64,000 nt of DNA from Clostridium fungisolvens. Its GTDB lineage: Bacteria; Bacillota; Clostridia; Clostridiales; Clostridiaceae. A program made the translations under genes and the position numbers. Location of the stretch: contig NZ_BLZR01000001.1 of NCBI RefSeq assembly GCF_014193895.1, forward strand, positions 3,782,001 through 3,846,000. The letters are read 5' to 3'. A model generated the notes under the pieces. That model was not told the origin of the DNA and ran no database searches. It saw only the letters and a program-made list of their open reading frames with translations. This document shows positions 1-8,812 of the stretch, one piece after another. Positions within the stretch are counted from its first letter, which is position 1, and the number at the start of each line of letters is the position of its first letter.

Positions 1-99
1 ATAGAATATGACAAAATCATATTAATTCTTTGCGTAAGCTCATTTAAGCATTGGATGAATAACCAATTAATTTCAATATCGTGCTTTAATTGCATATTA

Positions 100-996
100 T
101 TATTTTAAGCTATTGTATATCTTATCTAAATTATCTTTCATACTTTCATAGTAATCTTTATTATCTTCTTTGCTTTCAATAGTGTAGATAGTTTGAATTT
201 TAGCTCCTACTTCGTTTGCCAATGTCTGCGACACCTTAGGACTTGCTAGCTGCTCTGAAAATATGGTCTTTATATTATTAGCTCTACAGAAGTCTACAAG
301 ATCCTTTAGTTTCTGTGGAGTTATTTCTCCCTCTGCAAATACATCCTCTACACTCATTTGTTTAAGACCAAAATCTCTGCATAAATATCCAAATGCCTCG
401 TGACCAGTAACAAAATCTTTAGTCTTCAGCTCACTGAATTTTGTTTTATTATCCTGATAAAGTTTTTCAAGTTTATCAGTGAATTCCTTGTAGTTCTTTT
501 CATAAAAATCTTTATTTTTGCTATCAGCTTTTACTAAAGCTTCCTTTATGTTCAAAGACTGAATTTCAGCGTTTTTTAAACTTAACCATATATGTGGGTC
601 AACTTTTCCATCAGTTTTTATTTGTTCTATACCTTTTGAACTATCAATTAGCTGGATTTTATTTTTATCTTCTATAGTGTCTTCAACTTTATCTAACCAT
701 TCTTCCATACCAAAGCCATTATAAACAAATATACTTGACTTGTTTAGCTCTACAAGATCTTTACTCTTTGGCTCAAAATCATGGGGCTCCATCCCTTCTG
801 GAACCATTACATTTACGTCTATCTTATCTTTACCTATAGCCTCAGCAAATTCTTTCAAAGGATTTATCGAAACGGTAACTTTTAGTTTATCGCTATCGGT
901 TTTTACAGCGCTTTTAGTACATCCTACAAAACTACTAACCAGTAATAGAGATGAAATTAAAGTTGCTATATTTAAACTCAACCTTCTAATATTCAT
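100..996 (-). CDS. znuA: Zinc ABC transporter substrate-binding lipoprotein (ZnuA/AdcA family)
   Basis: 298 aa, close to the usual ZnuA/TroA length. The N-terminus is a lipoprotein signal ending in a lipobox around residue 26 (SSFVGC), so the mature protein should be lipid-anchored outside the membrane. All four expected metal-ligand regions of cluster A-I binding proteins are visible: His in EPHDFEP, His in DPHIWL, His in GHEAFGYL and an acidic residue in FSEQ. There is no long His-rich loop. The role is delivery of zinc (manganese is less likely) to an ABC importer. The permease and ATPase genes are not in the window and may lie to the left. The start is ATG with an AGGAG ribosome binding site, and a sigma-A promoter with a Zur-like operator lies just upstream. 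Confidence 0.88.
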   Translation of the reverse strand: MNIRRLSLNIATLISSLLLVSSFVGCTKSAVKTDSDKLKVTVSINPLKEFAEAIGKDKIDVNVMVPEGMEPHDFEPKSKDLVELNKSSIFVYNGFGMEEWLDKVEDTIEDKNKIQLIDSSKGIEQIKTDGKVDPHIWLSLKNAEIQSLNIKEALVKADSKNKDFYEKNYKEFTDKLEKLYQDNKTKFSELKTKDFVTGHEAFGYLCRDFGLKQMSVEDVFAEGEITPQKLKDLVDFCRANNIKTIFSEQLASPKVSQTLANEVGAKIQTIYTIESKEDNKDYYESMKDNLDKIYNSLK

Positions 997-1011
997 ATTG
1001 ACACTCCTTTT

Positions 1012-1026
1012 TGCAAATGATTTGCA
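1012..1026 (-). promoter_or_regulatory. Zur/Fur-family operator candidate
   Basis: A perfect 7-1-7 inverted repeat, TGCAAAT-G-ATTTGCA, the architecture of Fur-family operators. It lies between the transcription start expected from the promoter at 1038-1066 and the ribosome binding site of the zinc-binding protein gene. Bound repressor would block initiation or early elongation. Zur is inferred from the gene it precedes. Confidence 0.6.
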
Positions 1027-1037
1027 TTACGTTTTAA

Positions 1038-1066
1038 AGTATACAATCTATAAAAAGTATTGTCAA
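1038..1066 (-). promoter_or_regulatory. Sigma-A promoter of the zinc-binding protein gene
   Basis: On the minus strand, TTGACA (1061-1066) is separated by exactly 17 bases from TATACT (1038-1043). This is a near-consensus housekeeping promoter, with its start expected near 1031, directly beside the palindrome at 1012-1026. Confidence 0.8.
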
Positions 1067-1099
1067 TATTAGGTTGTAAAATACAAAAACTTTTTAAAA

Positions 1100-3877
1100 C
1101 TAAAGACTGATTATATTTATTCGTTCCTTGGTGCAAGCTATATCCAATTCTCTTTTTTGACAAGTAAATATTATTATTTGTCTCACATCAGATATTTCAT
1201 ATAAATAGTTAAGTATATTTTCAAGTCTTTCATCATCGTATTGTACAAATGCATCATCTAAAATTATAGGAACATTTTTATTTTCAAATATCATATCAAT
1301 TAAAGCAAGTCTCAAAGAAATATACGCTTGATCCCAAGCTCCATTGCTTAAATATTCAGCCTTTATATATCTTCCGTCGTTGCTTTGTTTAACTGTGATT
1401 TCGAAGGTTTCATTTATTTTCACATCTGAGTACTTTCCCATAGTGATTTTACTTAAAATAGCCGTAACTTTCTCATTTAAGACAGGTCCGAAACTCTTTT
1501 GTATCTCTTTAAAGGATTCATCCATAATAACTTGAGCTATTTCGATTGCTCTTACAGTCTTTTCACCTTCTTTTATCTGTTCTTTAACTGATTCTATGTC
1601 TTCTTCAATTACATCCAGTCTTCTTGTTGTTAAGAATATATTTTTTATGCTATACTCTATGTCTTTCATCTCTTTTTCTATATTGAGCAGTTCTTGTTGT
1701 TTTAAACGGATATCATTTTCTATCTCGTCCTCATTTTCATATGAAAATTCATTAGTCTCATTAATTATTTCTTTAACTTCATCTTCTATAGCCTGTATGT
1801 CTCTGTCTTTTAAAAGCAACTTATAAGTCTCTTCAATTGAATTTAACCTTACCATTATCTCTTCTCGTTGCTGAAGCTTATATCTCATATTCTTTATCTC
1901 TTCAGGAATATCTTCAAGGTCTAAATGGTCTAATCCAAGAGTTTTTAATCTACTATAAATAGTATCTTTCTTTAACTTTATATCGTTTTGAAGATAATCG
2001 AGGTTTTTCCTTATAGATAATATTCTATTATCTATCTCTTCCTTTTCCTGAATAATAATTCTATATTGCTTTATATTCTTCACAAACTCATCTATATCTC
2101 TACTCTTTGTAATTGATAAAACAGAATTAATAACCTTCTCATTTCTAATCGCACTATCTTCTAATTCATACAGATTCATGTTCTTAATGCTATTTTTCTT
2201 TTCACTAATCCTTGCCTTAAGAATTTCTATTTGATTATTACAAATATCAAAGGTATTCAAATACTTTTTAAAACTTATATGATCATTGCTTCCTGTTATA
2301 TTAAAATATTTGTTTAACTGTTGTTCATATTGTTTAAATGATTCAGTTAAAGTACTTATTGTATTTTCTTCTTCTAAATTAATTAAGCCTTGATCAATAT
2401 GATATTTATTTTTACTAGATGTCATAAACATAATTCCACTAATTACGAATAAAATAAAAGCTATTATCACACCAATATTTAGAGTAAGAAAGCCTGTTAG
2501 CGCTGCAAAAATTGAAAATACAGCACATATAATCAATACTAATGAAATAGAGTTTATGACCTTATTTTTACCTTTCAAACTTTCAATTTGGCTTTTTCCC
2601 ACTTTTGTTTTTGATTTTCTATCAATTAAAAACTTAATTTCCTTTAAATCTTCTTCATAATTAAGAAGTAGCCTATCTATTTCTTCTCTGTGCTCGCTAA
2701 TAGTTTTATAATCTTTTAAATTATTTATCTTTTGTTTTATTTCATCCTCTATTTTATCTATCTCTTCATTTGTATCCAATATCATGGATATCTTCTCTTC
2801 TATGAGCTTTTGCTCTATTGAAACTTTTATAAGCTTTTCATCAATATTTAAATCAAACTCATCAAAGTTCTCATATATACTTAAGTAGTTATTCTTTTCC
2901 TCAAGTTCCCCAAGAAGCTGTTTTTCTTCTTCTTGTCTTTGGTTATTTATATCGAGAAGATTAAATAAACCTGTCACATCTTCTTGTAGACCATCTAAAA
3001 AATAATAATCAATTACACCATTGCTAGAAATCAAATTGTATTCATATTCTTCTTTTCTCTTTTTTAATTCTTGACTCTTCCTTAGATAATCGGTTATTTC
3101 TCCATATTCTTCTTTTAGTTTCAACCTTTTCAAATGTTTTTTATAAATTTCAAGCTTTTTAATAGTGATTTCAAGTTCATCCCTTTTAGCTTTAACTTCT
3201 AAGTAATTTTTTTCATTATTCAAGTTTGCCTCAGCTAATCTTATAGCATTATTTCTCTCATCTAATAAGCTATCAAATCTTACTTTAAGCAAATCAAGTT
3301 TTCCGCCTTTTCTTTGGGTTACTAAGGATTTTTTATACTGTTCTAGTGTATCTTTAGCTTTTTGATAAGATATATTTTCATTGCCAGTTTGAAATGAATT
3401 AGATATTTTATGTAAGATATCATCTTCTTTCGAATTCTTCACTTCTCCACTTAGTTGTTTAATAAAAAGAGTATTTTCAAATGCTGCAGAATTAACATCA
3501 AATATATTTTTCCCCACATTGTCCACATTCAAAGATGGAATTTCCTCACCTGTTATACAATCAATAGTTTGTATTGTGTCTTCTTTCTTTGTACTTCCGA
3601 AAGTTCTTCTTATTATATAATTATCGTCATTATATTCAAAATGAATTTCGCCTTCTGCTTTATTATCATTTAAATTGAGATATCTGAGTCTTTCATTTTC
3701 CCTTACATCCTTTACTCTCTTGCTATTCATTCCATAAAAGCATGCCTTTATAAATGTTTGTATAGTACTTTTTCCTGACTCATTATGTCCATACACTATG
3801 TTAAAGCCCTCAGTAAAGTTAATCTCCTTATTTCTTACTTTGCCAAAACTCTTTATATCTATCTTCTTAATTATCAT
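1100..3877 (-). CDS. yhaN: YhaN-like SMC/Rad50-type ATPase
   Basis: 925 aa. The N-terminus begins with a Rad50/SbcC-like ATPase half with a Walker A motif (GHNESGKST, about residues 31-39). The C-terminus carries an LSNGAWDQ signature-like segment and a Walker B-like ILDDAFVQYDD (about 865-880). Between them is a long Glu/Lys/Ile-rich coiled coil, interrupted near residues 440-490 by two strongly hydrophobic segments. Such a membrane hairpin is typical of YhaN and absent from SbcC. It overlaps the upstream nuclease gene by 11 bases, so the two are translationally coupled and probably form an SbcCD-like complex for DNA end processing or repair. Function is inferred from family and pairing. The ATPase call is firm. 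Confidence 0.82.
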   Translation of the reverse strand: MIIKKIDIKSFGKVRNKEINFTEGFNIVYGHNESGKSTIQTFIKACFYGMNSKRVKDVRENERLRYLNLNDNKAEGEIHFEYNDDNYIIRRTFGSTKKEDTIQTIDCITGEEIPSLNVDNVGKNIFDVNSAAFENTLFIKQLSGEVKNSKEDDILHKISNSFQTGNENISYQKAKDTLEQYKKSLVTQRKGGKLDLLKVRFDSLLDERNNAIRLAEANLNNEKNYLEVKAKRDELEITIKKLEIYKKHLKRLKLKEEYGEITDYLRKSQELKKRKEEYEYNLISSNGVIDYYFLDGLQEDVTGLFNLLDINNQRQEEEKQLLGELEEKNNYLSIYENFDEFDLNIDEKLIKVSIEQKLIEEKISMILDTNEEIDKIEDEIKQKINNLKDYKTISEHREEIDRLLLNYEEDLKEIKFLIDRKSKTKVGKSQIESLKGKNKVINSISLVLIICAVFSIFAALTGFLTLNIGVIIAFILFVISGIMFMTSSKNKYHIDQGLINLEEENTISTLTESFKQYEQQLNKYFNITGSNDHISFKKYLNTFDICNNQIEILKARISEKKNSIKNMNLYELEDSAIRNEKVINSVLSITKSRDIDEFVKNIKQYRIIIQEKEEIDNRILSIRKNLDYLQNDIKLKKDTIYSRLKTLGLDHLDLEDIPEEIKNMRYKLQQREEIMVRLNSIEETYKLLLKDRDIQAIEDEVKEIINETNEFSYENEDEIENDIRLKQQELLNIEKEMKDIEYSIKNIFLTTRRLDVIEEDIESVKEQIKEGEKTVRAIEIAQVIMDESFKEIQKSFGPVLNEKVTAILSKITMGKYSDVKINETFEITVKQSNDGRYIKAEYLSNGAWDQAYISLRLALIDMIFENKNVPIILDDAFVQYDDERLENILNYLYEISDVRQIIIFTCQKRELDIACTKERINIISL

Positions 3878-5006
3878 TTAGTCTAATCTCTCCTTCAGAA
3901 AGACTTTGTATACCGATCTTCAATGCTAATTCATATATAGATTTTTCATCCTCAGTACATTCATCCATTTTTTCCATTACCTTCTTTGCAAATATACCTT
4001 TTACAGAATGCTCTTCAATAACTTCAGCTATATCCATTTTTATTTTTGTTGAATCTTCTAACTTAATAAAATAGAAATATTCTACTAACTTATTGAGCAT
4101 TACTTCTAAATCTATATTAAAATCTTCATGAATTTCTCCTGTTAGTATAATTTTATATAAATCTTTGATTCTACTTTCTTCGTTCACTACTTCCAATATT
4201 TTTTCTTTGATATCATCATAATTCATGGCATCGCTTATATTAACATGTACCACCATATAAGTTCTCTTATTTGTTGGAATAAACTTAAGAGTATTGAAAT
4301 TAAGTCCAACTTCTCCTAATATAATTCCCTTTTCACCTAACTCATCAAAGCCTCTCCCCTCTGGGCAGCCACAATAAGCATACAGAGTATTACCTGCTCT
4401 TTTTATTTGAGAAAATTGGTGTCTATGACCTAACGCTATATAATTCATAGATGAGTTCTCAATATCTCCAGTAGTTATTGGATTATATTCATTTGAATTA
4501 TTTCCGTTCTCCACTTCTCCGTGAAGTACCATTAACTTTATTGAACCTTCATCCTCACTATCAACTTTAAAATCTCTTAGCATAGACCTTTTGACATAAT
4601 TACCTGTAAAACCAGCACCATATACTACGACATTTTTTCCTTTTAGCTTATACCTTATAAAACCAGCCCCAAATATATGAACGTTACTCGGCCAGTTTAT
4701 CATGCTATAAAAAGATCTATCGTTATTAGGATCATGATTTCCAGGTGCTATAAACACTTCTATATTAGGAATACCTTCAAGCTTCTTTCTCAACAAATCC
4801 AAAGTGCTCTTTCTCACACGTAAATTATCAAAAATATCACCTGCTAATAAAATAGCATCTACATTCTCGTTACTTGCTAATTCAATTATGGAACTAAATG
4901 TATCTTGAAGCTCTTCCTTTCTTTGCTCTGCTATATCACTAGATAAATCAGTAAAGGGAGTATCAAAATGCAAGTCGCTACAGTGCAATATCTTTACCTT
5001 ATCCAT
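3867..5006 (-). CDS. yhaO: YhaO-like metallophosphoesterase (SbcD/Mre11-type nuclease)
   Basis: 379 aa from the preferred start. The calcineurin-like phosphoesterase motifs follow in order: SDLHFDTPF, GDIFDN, PGNHDPNN, LHGEVENG and GHRHQF, giving the Asp/His/Asn set for two catalytic metals as in SbcD and Mre11. An in-frame ATG lies 12 bases further upstream (5018), but the GGAGG ribosome binding site sits between the two ATGs with correct spacing only for the second, so I choose 5006. Its end overlaps the YhaN-like gene. This nuclease probably works with that ATPase on DNA ends. The C-terminal third (about 260-379) is a less conserved capping domain. Confidence 0.83.
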   Translation of the reverse strand: MDKVKILHCSDLHFDTPFTDLSSDIAEQRKEELQDTFSSIIELASNENVDAILLAGDIFDNLRVRKSTLDLLRKKLEGIPNIEVFIAPGNHDPNNDRSFYSMINWPSNVHIFGAGFIRYKLKGKNVVVYGAGFTGNYVKRSMLRDFKVDSEDEGSIKLMVLHGEVENGNNSNEYNPITTGDIENSSMNYIALGHRHQFSQIKRAGNTLYAYCGCPEGRGFDELGEKGIILGEVGLNFNTLKFIPTNKRTYMVVHVNISDAMNYDDIKEKILEVVNEESRIKDLYKIILTGEIHEDFNIDLEVMLNKLVEYFYFIKLEDSTKIKMDIAEVIEEHSVKGIFAKKVMEKMDECTEDEKSIYELALKIGIQSLSEGEIRLNDN

Positions 5007-5070
5007 AGTATCCTCCATTTGCTATTTTACAAAACGAACTTTTGTTCTCATTTTAGCATAAAAATAAATC

Positions 5071-5097
5071 AAAAAAAAGAGGCTCAGCCTCTTTTTA
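5071..5097 (-). terminator. Bidirectional intrinsic terminator
   Basis: Stem AAAGAGGC / GCCTCTTT with a short loop, flanked by an A tract on the left and a T tract on the right. On the minus strand it ends the small gene at 5110-5328 and separates it from the nuclease gene. Confidence 0.8.
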
Positions 5098-5109
5098 CTT
5101 ACAACTTTA

Positions 5110-5328
5110 CTATTTATATATATTTTGCCCAAAAGTCGCTTTGTATGGGTAAACATCCTCAATACTTTTACCTAAACTACTAGCAAATTCCTCTGCATTG
5201 ACTTCTTTTATTGCTTTACCATCTTTAAATACTTTTATGTTATATATCTGTCCTTCTTCATTTATCAAAAATTCTCCATCATAACTTGAACCATCATCAA
5301 AAGTAACTATACCTTTTTTCCAATCCAT
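5110..5328 (-). CDS. Small hypothetical protein
   Basis: 72 aa, acidic, with no signal peptide or membrane segment. It begins MDWKKGIVTFDDG after a strong AAGGAGG ribosome binding site seven bases before the ATG, which is the best evidence that it is translated. The first half looks like short beta strands (GIVTFDDGSSYDGEF), possibly a small beta-barrel, and the second half is more helical. I do not recognise a named family. It is a monocistronic unit: terminator at 5071-5097 downstream and a non-coding gap upstream. Confidence 0.6.
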   Translation of the reverse strand: MDWKKGIVTFDDGSSYDGEFLINEEGQIYNIKVFKDGKAIKEVNAEEFASSLGKSIEDVYPYKATFGQNIYK

Positions 5329-5470
5329 CAGTTATTCCTCCTTATAAGGCTTCTCTTCATTGTAAATAAATTTTCTTATAAAATCTCTTTTGAAAATATA
5401 CAAAGTTAAGAGTAGCGTATTGTTTTTTTATTTAAGAAGAATCCATAAAAAATCTGTGAATTTTCTAAAG

Positions 5471-5498
5471 AATAAAAGGGCACAATTTCTTGTGCCCC
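5471..5498 (-). terminator. Terminator of the SASP unit
   Basis: Stem GGGCACAA (5478-5485) / TTGTGCCC (5490-5497), four-base loop, with a T-rich tail on the minus strand. It lies five bases after the stop codon of the 11-codon frame at 5503-5538. Confidence 0.85.
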
Positions 5499-5502
5499 GG
5501 TA

Positions 5503-5538
5503 TTAGAATCTACTATCTGGTGGTACATCATTACTCAT
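5503..5538 (-). CDS. Putative 11-residue micropeptide
   Basis: Short frame reading MSNDVPPDSRF then TAA. Although tiny, it has one of the best ribosome binding sites in the region (GGGAGGAG, five bases before the ATG). It lies 68 bases after the SASP stop codon with no terminator between, and is followed at once by a strong terminator. It would therefore be the second cistron of a sporulation mRNA. No family is recognised. The Pro-Pro and acidic content do not suggest a membrane peptide. Translation is inferred only from the ribosome binding site and position. Confidence 0.45.
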   Translation of the reverse strand: MSNDVPPDSRF

Positions 5539-5606
5539 AGTAACTCCTCCCTTAATGGTCAGATTACATAACTAAGATTTAACCTACCAAATGCCTTCCA
5601 CTATGA

Positions 5607-5804
5607 CTAGTGATTAGTTGTCATGTGTCCTTCGAATTCCTCTACCATTCTTTTTACCATTTCTCCACCTACGGAACCACATTGTTTTGATGTTAGATCT
5701 CCATTATAATCACCTAATGGAACTCCTAGTTCTCTTGCTACTTCAAATTTAAACTTAGATAATCCTTGTTTCGCCTCTGGAACTAATGTTCTTGATCTTG
5801 ACAT
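5607..5804 (-). CDS. Alpha/beta-type small acid-soluble spore protein
   Basis: 65 aa, typical alpha/beta-type SASP length. It contains both family signatures: the KFEVARELGV segment, where the GPR spore protease would cleave (around residues 20-27), and the C-terminal CGSVGGEMVKRM DNA-binding segment. These proteins saturate spore DNA, protect it from UV and heat, and feed amino acids to the germinating cell. The start has an AAGGAGG ribosome binding site. I could not assign a convincing sigma-G promoter by eye. An 11-codon frame and a terminator follow. Confidence 0.95.
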   Translation of the reverse strand: MSRSRTLVPEAKQGLSKFKFEVARELGVPLGDYNGDLTSKQCGSVGGEMVKRMVEEFEGHMTTNH

Positions 5805-5839
5805 ATAACATTCCTCCTTTGGTTTTGAGATGGTTTCTT

Positions 5840-5924
5840 ATGTATCGTAATCCACTAAATTAAGATTTTAACTTTTTGCTTGACAGCAATATCCTTAAAA
5901 CTTTCTCCAGTTTAAACGATACAT
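5840..5924. repeat. Inverted repeat upstream of the SASP gene
   Basis: ATGTATCGT (5840-5848) and ACGATACAT (5916-5924) are a perfect 9-base inverted repeat with a 67-base spacer in the SASP upstream region. A second small hairpin, GTAAACC / GGTTTAC, follows at 5930-5948. The function is unknown; it could be a paired operator or a leader structure. Confidence 0.35.
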
Positions 5925-5989
5925 CAGCAGTAAACCTTTTTGGTTTACACTATTATATTAACCACAAACGATTTTAATAGACTATAAAA

Positions 5990-6385
5990 TTAAATGCAAT
6001 TCTGGTATGTACTTCCTTTATAGTTCTTTATTACATTTATAGCTTCTCTACTACTATTAACTAAGATTGGATTTACACCTGAATTTTTAATAAACTTTTT
6101 TAGCTGGTAGCTTCCTATTATAGATTTAGGCATTATTATTATATTAATTATCCATTGTTCTTTAGATGTATTTCTTAAAAATTCGCAATATGTATCACTG
6201 ACTTCTGATTTTACAAGTTCTAAATCAGAAACATCCATTACAAATATTTTATTATGAGTACCAATTGTTTCTATAACATCTATGTACTCTTTTATCATGT
6301 ATGTCAATTCTTCATTTCCTAAGTAGCCTTTAATAATATTTCTTATAATCCCTTTTTTCTTATAATACTTAAAATAATAGTACAT
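5990..6385 (-). CDS. Hypothetical protein, possibly STAS-like fold
   Basis: 131 aa, no signal peptide. The start ATG follows GGGGTGGG with four to five bases spacing. The protein alternates hydrophobic strand-like segments (KIFVMDVSDLEL, WIINIIIMPKS, NPILVNSSREAI) with helices, which resembles a STAS or SpoIIAA-like layout. No diagnostic phosphoserine motif is clear, so this is only a fold impression. It stands alone with non-coding DNA on both sides. I cannot assign a function. Confidence 0.5.
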   Translation of the reverse strand: MYYYFKYYKKKGIIRNIIKGYLGNEELTYMIKEYIDVIETIGTHNKIFVMDVSDLELVKSEVSDTYCEFLRNTSKEQWIINIIIMPKSIIGSYQLKKFIKNSGVNPILVNSSREAINVIKNYKGSTYQNCI

Positions 6386-6760
6386 TTTCCCACCCCAAAT
6401 TTAATACTTAAGAGCCTTCTTAAATTTTATTTATACTTAACACAAATTTATAAGATTATAAAATTCATTGACCTATTATTTTCTTATTTAGATTTACTGT
6501 AATAATGTTTTAAAAAATTATAATTATAAATTTCACAGCAAACATAATTATACTATATTTTCTATATGTTGTAAATTTTATTATTAATTATATTATCGTC
6601 TTAATGAAACTTTACTGAAGTATAATTTATAAAATCTAATAAAATAAATTAAAATTATAGTTATATTTTTTAAAGCAAAAATATAATGATTTTTTCATTA
6701 ATTAAGAGTATAAATCTCAACTAATATAATAATATTTTTGAAAATTATTAAATAAATACA
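6386..6760. other. AT-rich intergenic region
   Basis: About 375 bases of very AT-rich sequence. I see no reading frame with a ribosome binding site and no clear hairpin. It presumably contains the promoter of the gene at 5990-6385. Confidence 0.5.
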
Positions 6761-6800
6761 AGAAAAATCCACGAATATCCAAAAGAATATTCGCGGATCA
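6761..6800 (-). terminator. Terminator after tRNA-Trp
   Basis: Twelve-base arms (6767-6778 and 6787-6798) that pair fully on the minus strand with one G-U, followed by a T-rich tail. It ends the tRNA-Trp transcript. Confidence 0.85.
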
Positions 6801-6825
6801 TCCTCGTAAGCTTCGTTTACCATAT

Positions 6826-6901
6826 TGGCAGGGGCAGTAGGGATCGAACCCACAACCTACGGTTTTGGAGACCGCCACTCTACCAGTTGAGCTATACCCC
6901 T
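6826..6901 (-). tRNA. tRNA-Trp (anticodon CCA)
   Basis: 76 bases with encoded CCA. The acceptor arms pair over seven positions, the anticodon loop reads CTCCAAA, and the T loop has GGTTCGATCC. It differs from the second copy at 13549-13624 at only two positions, which pair with each other in the T stem (G-C here, A-T there). Confidence 0.97.
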
Positions 6902-7000
6902 AAAATAACGCTTACAAAAGATATAATATCATATTCATGAGACATGCGCAATACTTTATTTCTAATTTTAATAAATTATGAATACTCAAGTAACAGCATA

Positions 7001-7046
7001 TTAAAAGGTAGTATCTTTAGTTAAGTCAACAACTAAAGATACTACC
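7001..7046 (-). terminator. Terminator of the opp operon
   Basis: Sixteen-base perfect arms, GGTAGTATCTTTAGTT (7007-7022) and its complement (7031-7046), followed on the minus strand by TTTTAA. It lies just after oppA. Confidence 0.88.
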
Positions 7047-7089
7047 ACTTTATATATTATCTGATGCTATAAGCAACTGATAAAATGCC

Positions 7090-8748
7090 TTATTTAGAAG
7101 CAGCTTCTACTACAGTATTTCTGAAGTATACAAATCCTAGTGGGGATTTTTGTAAATCAGTTATATTATTCTTAAGTGCAAGAACGTTAGTGTAGTAGTA
7201 TATTGGGATTATTGGCATATCATTCATTAATATGTCTTCTGCCTTATGCATATCTTCTGTTCTCTTAGCAGCATCAGTACCCTTCTTAGCAGCATCAACT
7301 AACTTGTCATATTCTGGGTTAGTGTAACCAGGATTGTTATTTCCGCCGTTAGTGTAGTACATATCTATAAATGTCATTGGATCGTTGTAGTCAGCAATCC
7401 ATGCTGTTCTACATACCATGAAGTTATGCTTTGTTAAGTCATCTAATTGAACTTTTCTTTCTTCATTAACTAGTGTAACGTCGATTCCTAAGTTCTTCTT
7501 CCACATTTCTTGTATAGCTTGAGCGATGTTTTGATGTCCTTGTCCTGTGTTGTACTTAATTTCAAGTTTAGGGAATCCCTTACCTTCTGGATATCCAGCA
7601 TCAGCAAGTAACTTCTTAGCACCTTCAACATCAGCTGTAGTCTTTAGGTAATCCTTGTTCTTGAATTCTTTACCTGTACTATCAACTATTCCCTTTGGAA
7701 CGTATGATGTAGCAGGTTGTTCTCCACCCTTTGTTACATTTTCAACTATAGCAGTTCTATCTATTGCCATGCTAAGTGCTTTTCTTACATTAGTATTGCT
7801 TAATGCTTTAGCAACATCAGCAGAAACGTTCTTGTTTGAAACATTTACTGCATAGTAGTATGTTCCAAGGTATGGATAAACTTTAGCCTTACCATCTTTG
7901 ATTAAGCTTTGCTTTTGTTCTGCTGGTAATAAATCTGTAGCATCTATTTCACCAGATTCAAAAGCATTTAATGCAGATGTTTCATTATCTAATAATGTGT
8001 ATTGGATTTTGTCAAGCTTAACATTTGCTTTATCCCAATAGCTATCGTTCTTAACAAATGTCATATGGTCTTTTTGAGCATATTCAGACATTTTGTATGC
8101 TCCGTTAGATACAAATGTCTTTGCATCAGTAGCCCATCCTTCTTTATTAGCTTCAACGATATCTTTTCTTACTGGGAAGTAAGTTGGGAATGCTGTTAAA
8201 GCTAAGAAGTAAGCTGTTGGAGCCTCTAGTGTAACTTCTAGTGTATAATCATCAACTACTTTTATTCCTAGATCTGCAACTTTAGCTTTTCCACCATTAT
8301 ATGCTTCACCATTTTTGATGTAGTATAATTGGTAAGCGTAATCTGATGCTGTTTCTGGAGCTAAAGCTCTAGTCCAAGCATAGTAGAAGTCATTAGCTGT
8401 AACGCCTTTTCCATCCGACCATTTTGCATCTTTTCTTAAATGGAAAGTATACTTTGTTCCATCACTTGAAACATCGTACTTCTCAGCAACACCTGGAGTA
8501 ACTTTATTGTTAGCATCTACGTTTTCTAAACCTTCAAACGCATTAACGTCAACAATACCGCCTTCAACAGAGTTGTTTAGACCTGGATCTATTGTTTTTG
8601 GTTGAGCCCCAAGGTTATACTTTACAACCTGATCAACCTTTGCTGTAGAAGATGCATCATCTTTTTTACCACAGCCTACAAAAGTTGTTCCTACTACTAA
8701 AGTAGCAAGAATTAATGAAAGAACTTTCATTTTGTTTCTTTTTAACAT
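7090..8748 (-). CDS. oppA: Oligopeptide ABC transporter substrate-binding lipoprotein
   Basis: 552 aa, full-length for the family 5 extracellular solute-binding proteins. The signal peptide ends in a lipobox (GTTFVGCG, Cys near residue 26). The family segment around residues 75-120 (DVSSDGTKYTFHLRKDAKWSDG) is visible. It should capture peptides outside the membrane and hand them to OppBC. It is the last gene of an oppB-C-D-F-A operon, 64 bases after oppF with its own ribosome binding site, which suits the higher amounts of binding protein needed. The operon terminator follows at 7001-7046. Confidence 0.93.
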   Translation of the reverse strand: MLKRNKMKVLSLILATLVVGTTFVGCGKKDDASSTAKVDQVVKYNLGAQPKTIDPGLNNSVEGGIVDVNAFEGLENVDANNKVTPGVAEKYDVSSDGTKYTFHLRKDAKWSDGKGVTANDFYYAWTRALAPETASDYAYQLYYIKNGEAYNGGKAKVADLGIKVVDDYTLEVTLEAPTAYFLALTAFPTYFPVRKDIVEANKEGWATDAKTFVSNGAYKMSEYAQKDHMTFVKNDSYWDKANVKLDKIQYTLLDNETSALNAFESGEIDATDLLPAEQKQSLIKDGKAKVYPYLGTYYYAVNVSNKNVSADVAKALSNTNVRKALSMAIDRTAIVENVTKGGEQPATSYVPKGIVDSTGKEFKNKDYLKTTADVEGAKKLLADAGYPEGKGFPKLEIKYNTGQGHQNIAQAIQEMWKKNLGIDVTLVNEERKVQLDDLTKHNFMVCRTAWIADYNDPMTFIDMYYTNGGNNNPGYTNPEYDKLVDAAKKGTDAAKRTEDMHKAEDILMNDMPIIPIYYYTNVLALKNNITDLQKSPLGFVYFRNTVVEAASK

Positions 8749-8812
8749 TATTGTACCCCCTTATAATGGAAATTTGTATAATTTATTTAAACAAATTTAT
8801 ACCTAAATAAAA

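Noticed and set aside
1..99. Small hairpin AATATGA / TCATATT at 5-23
   Set aside because: It has no T tract and could be chance; the left edge of the window prevents judgement.
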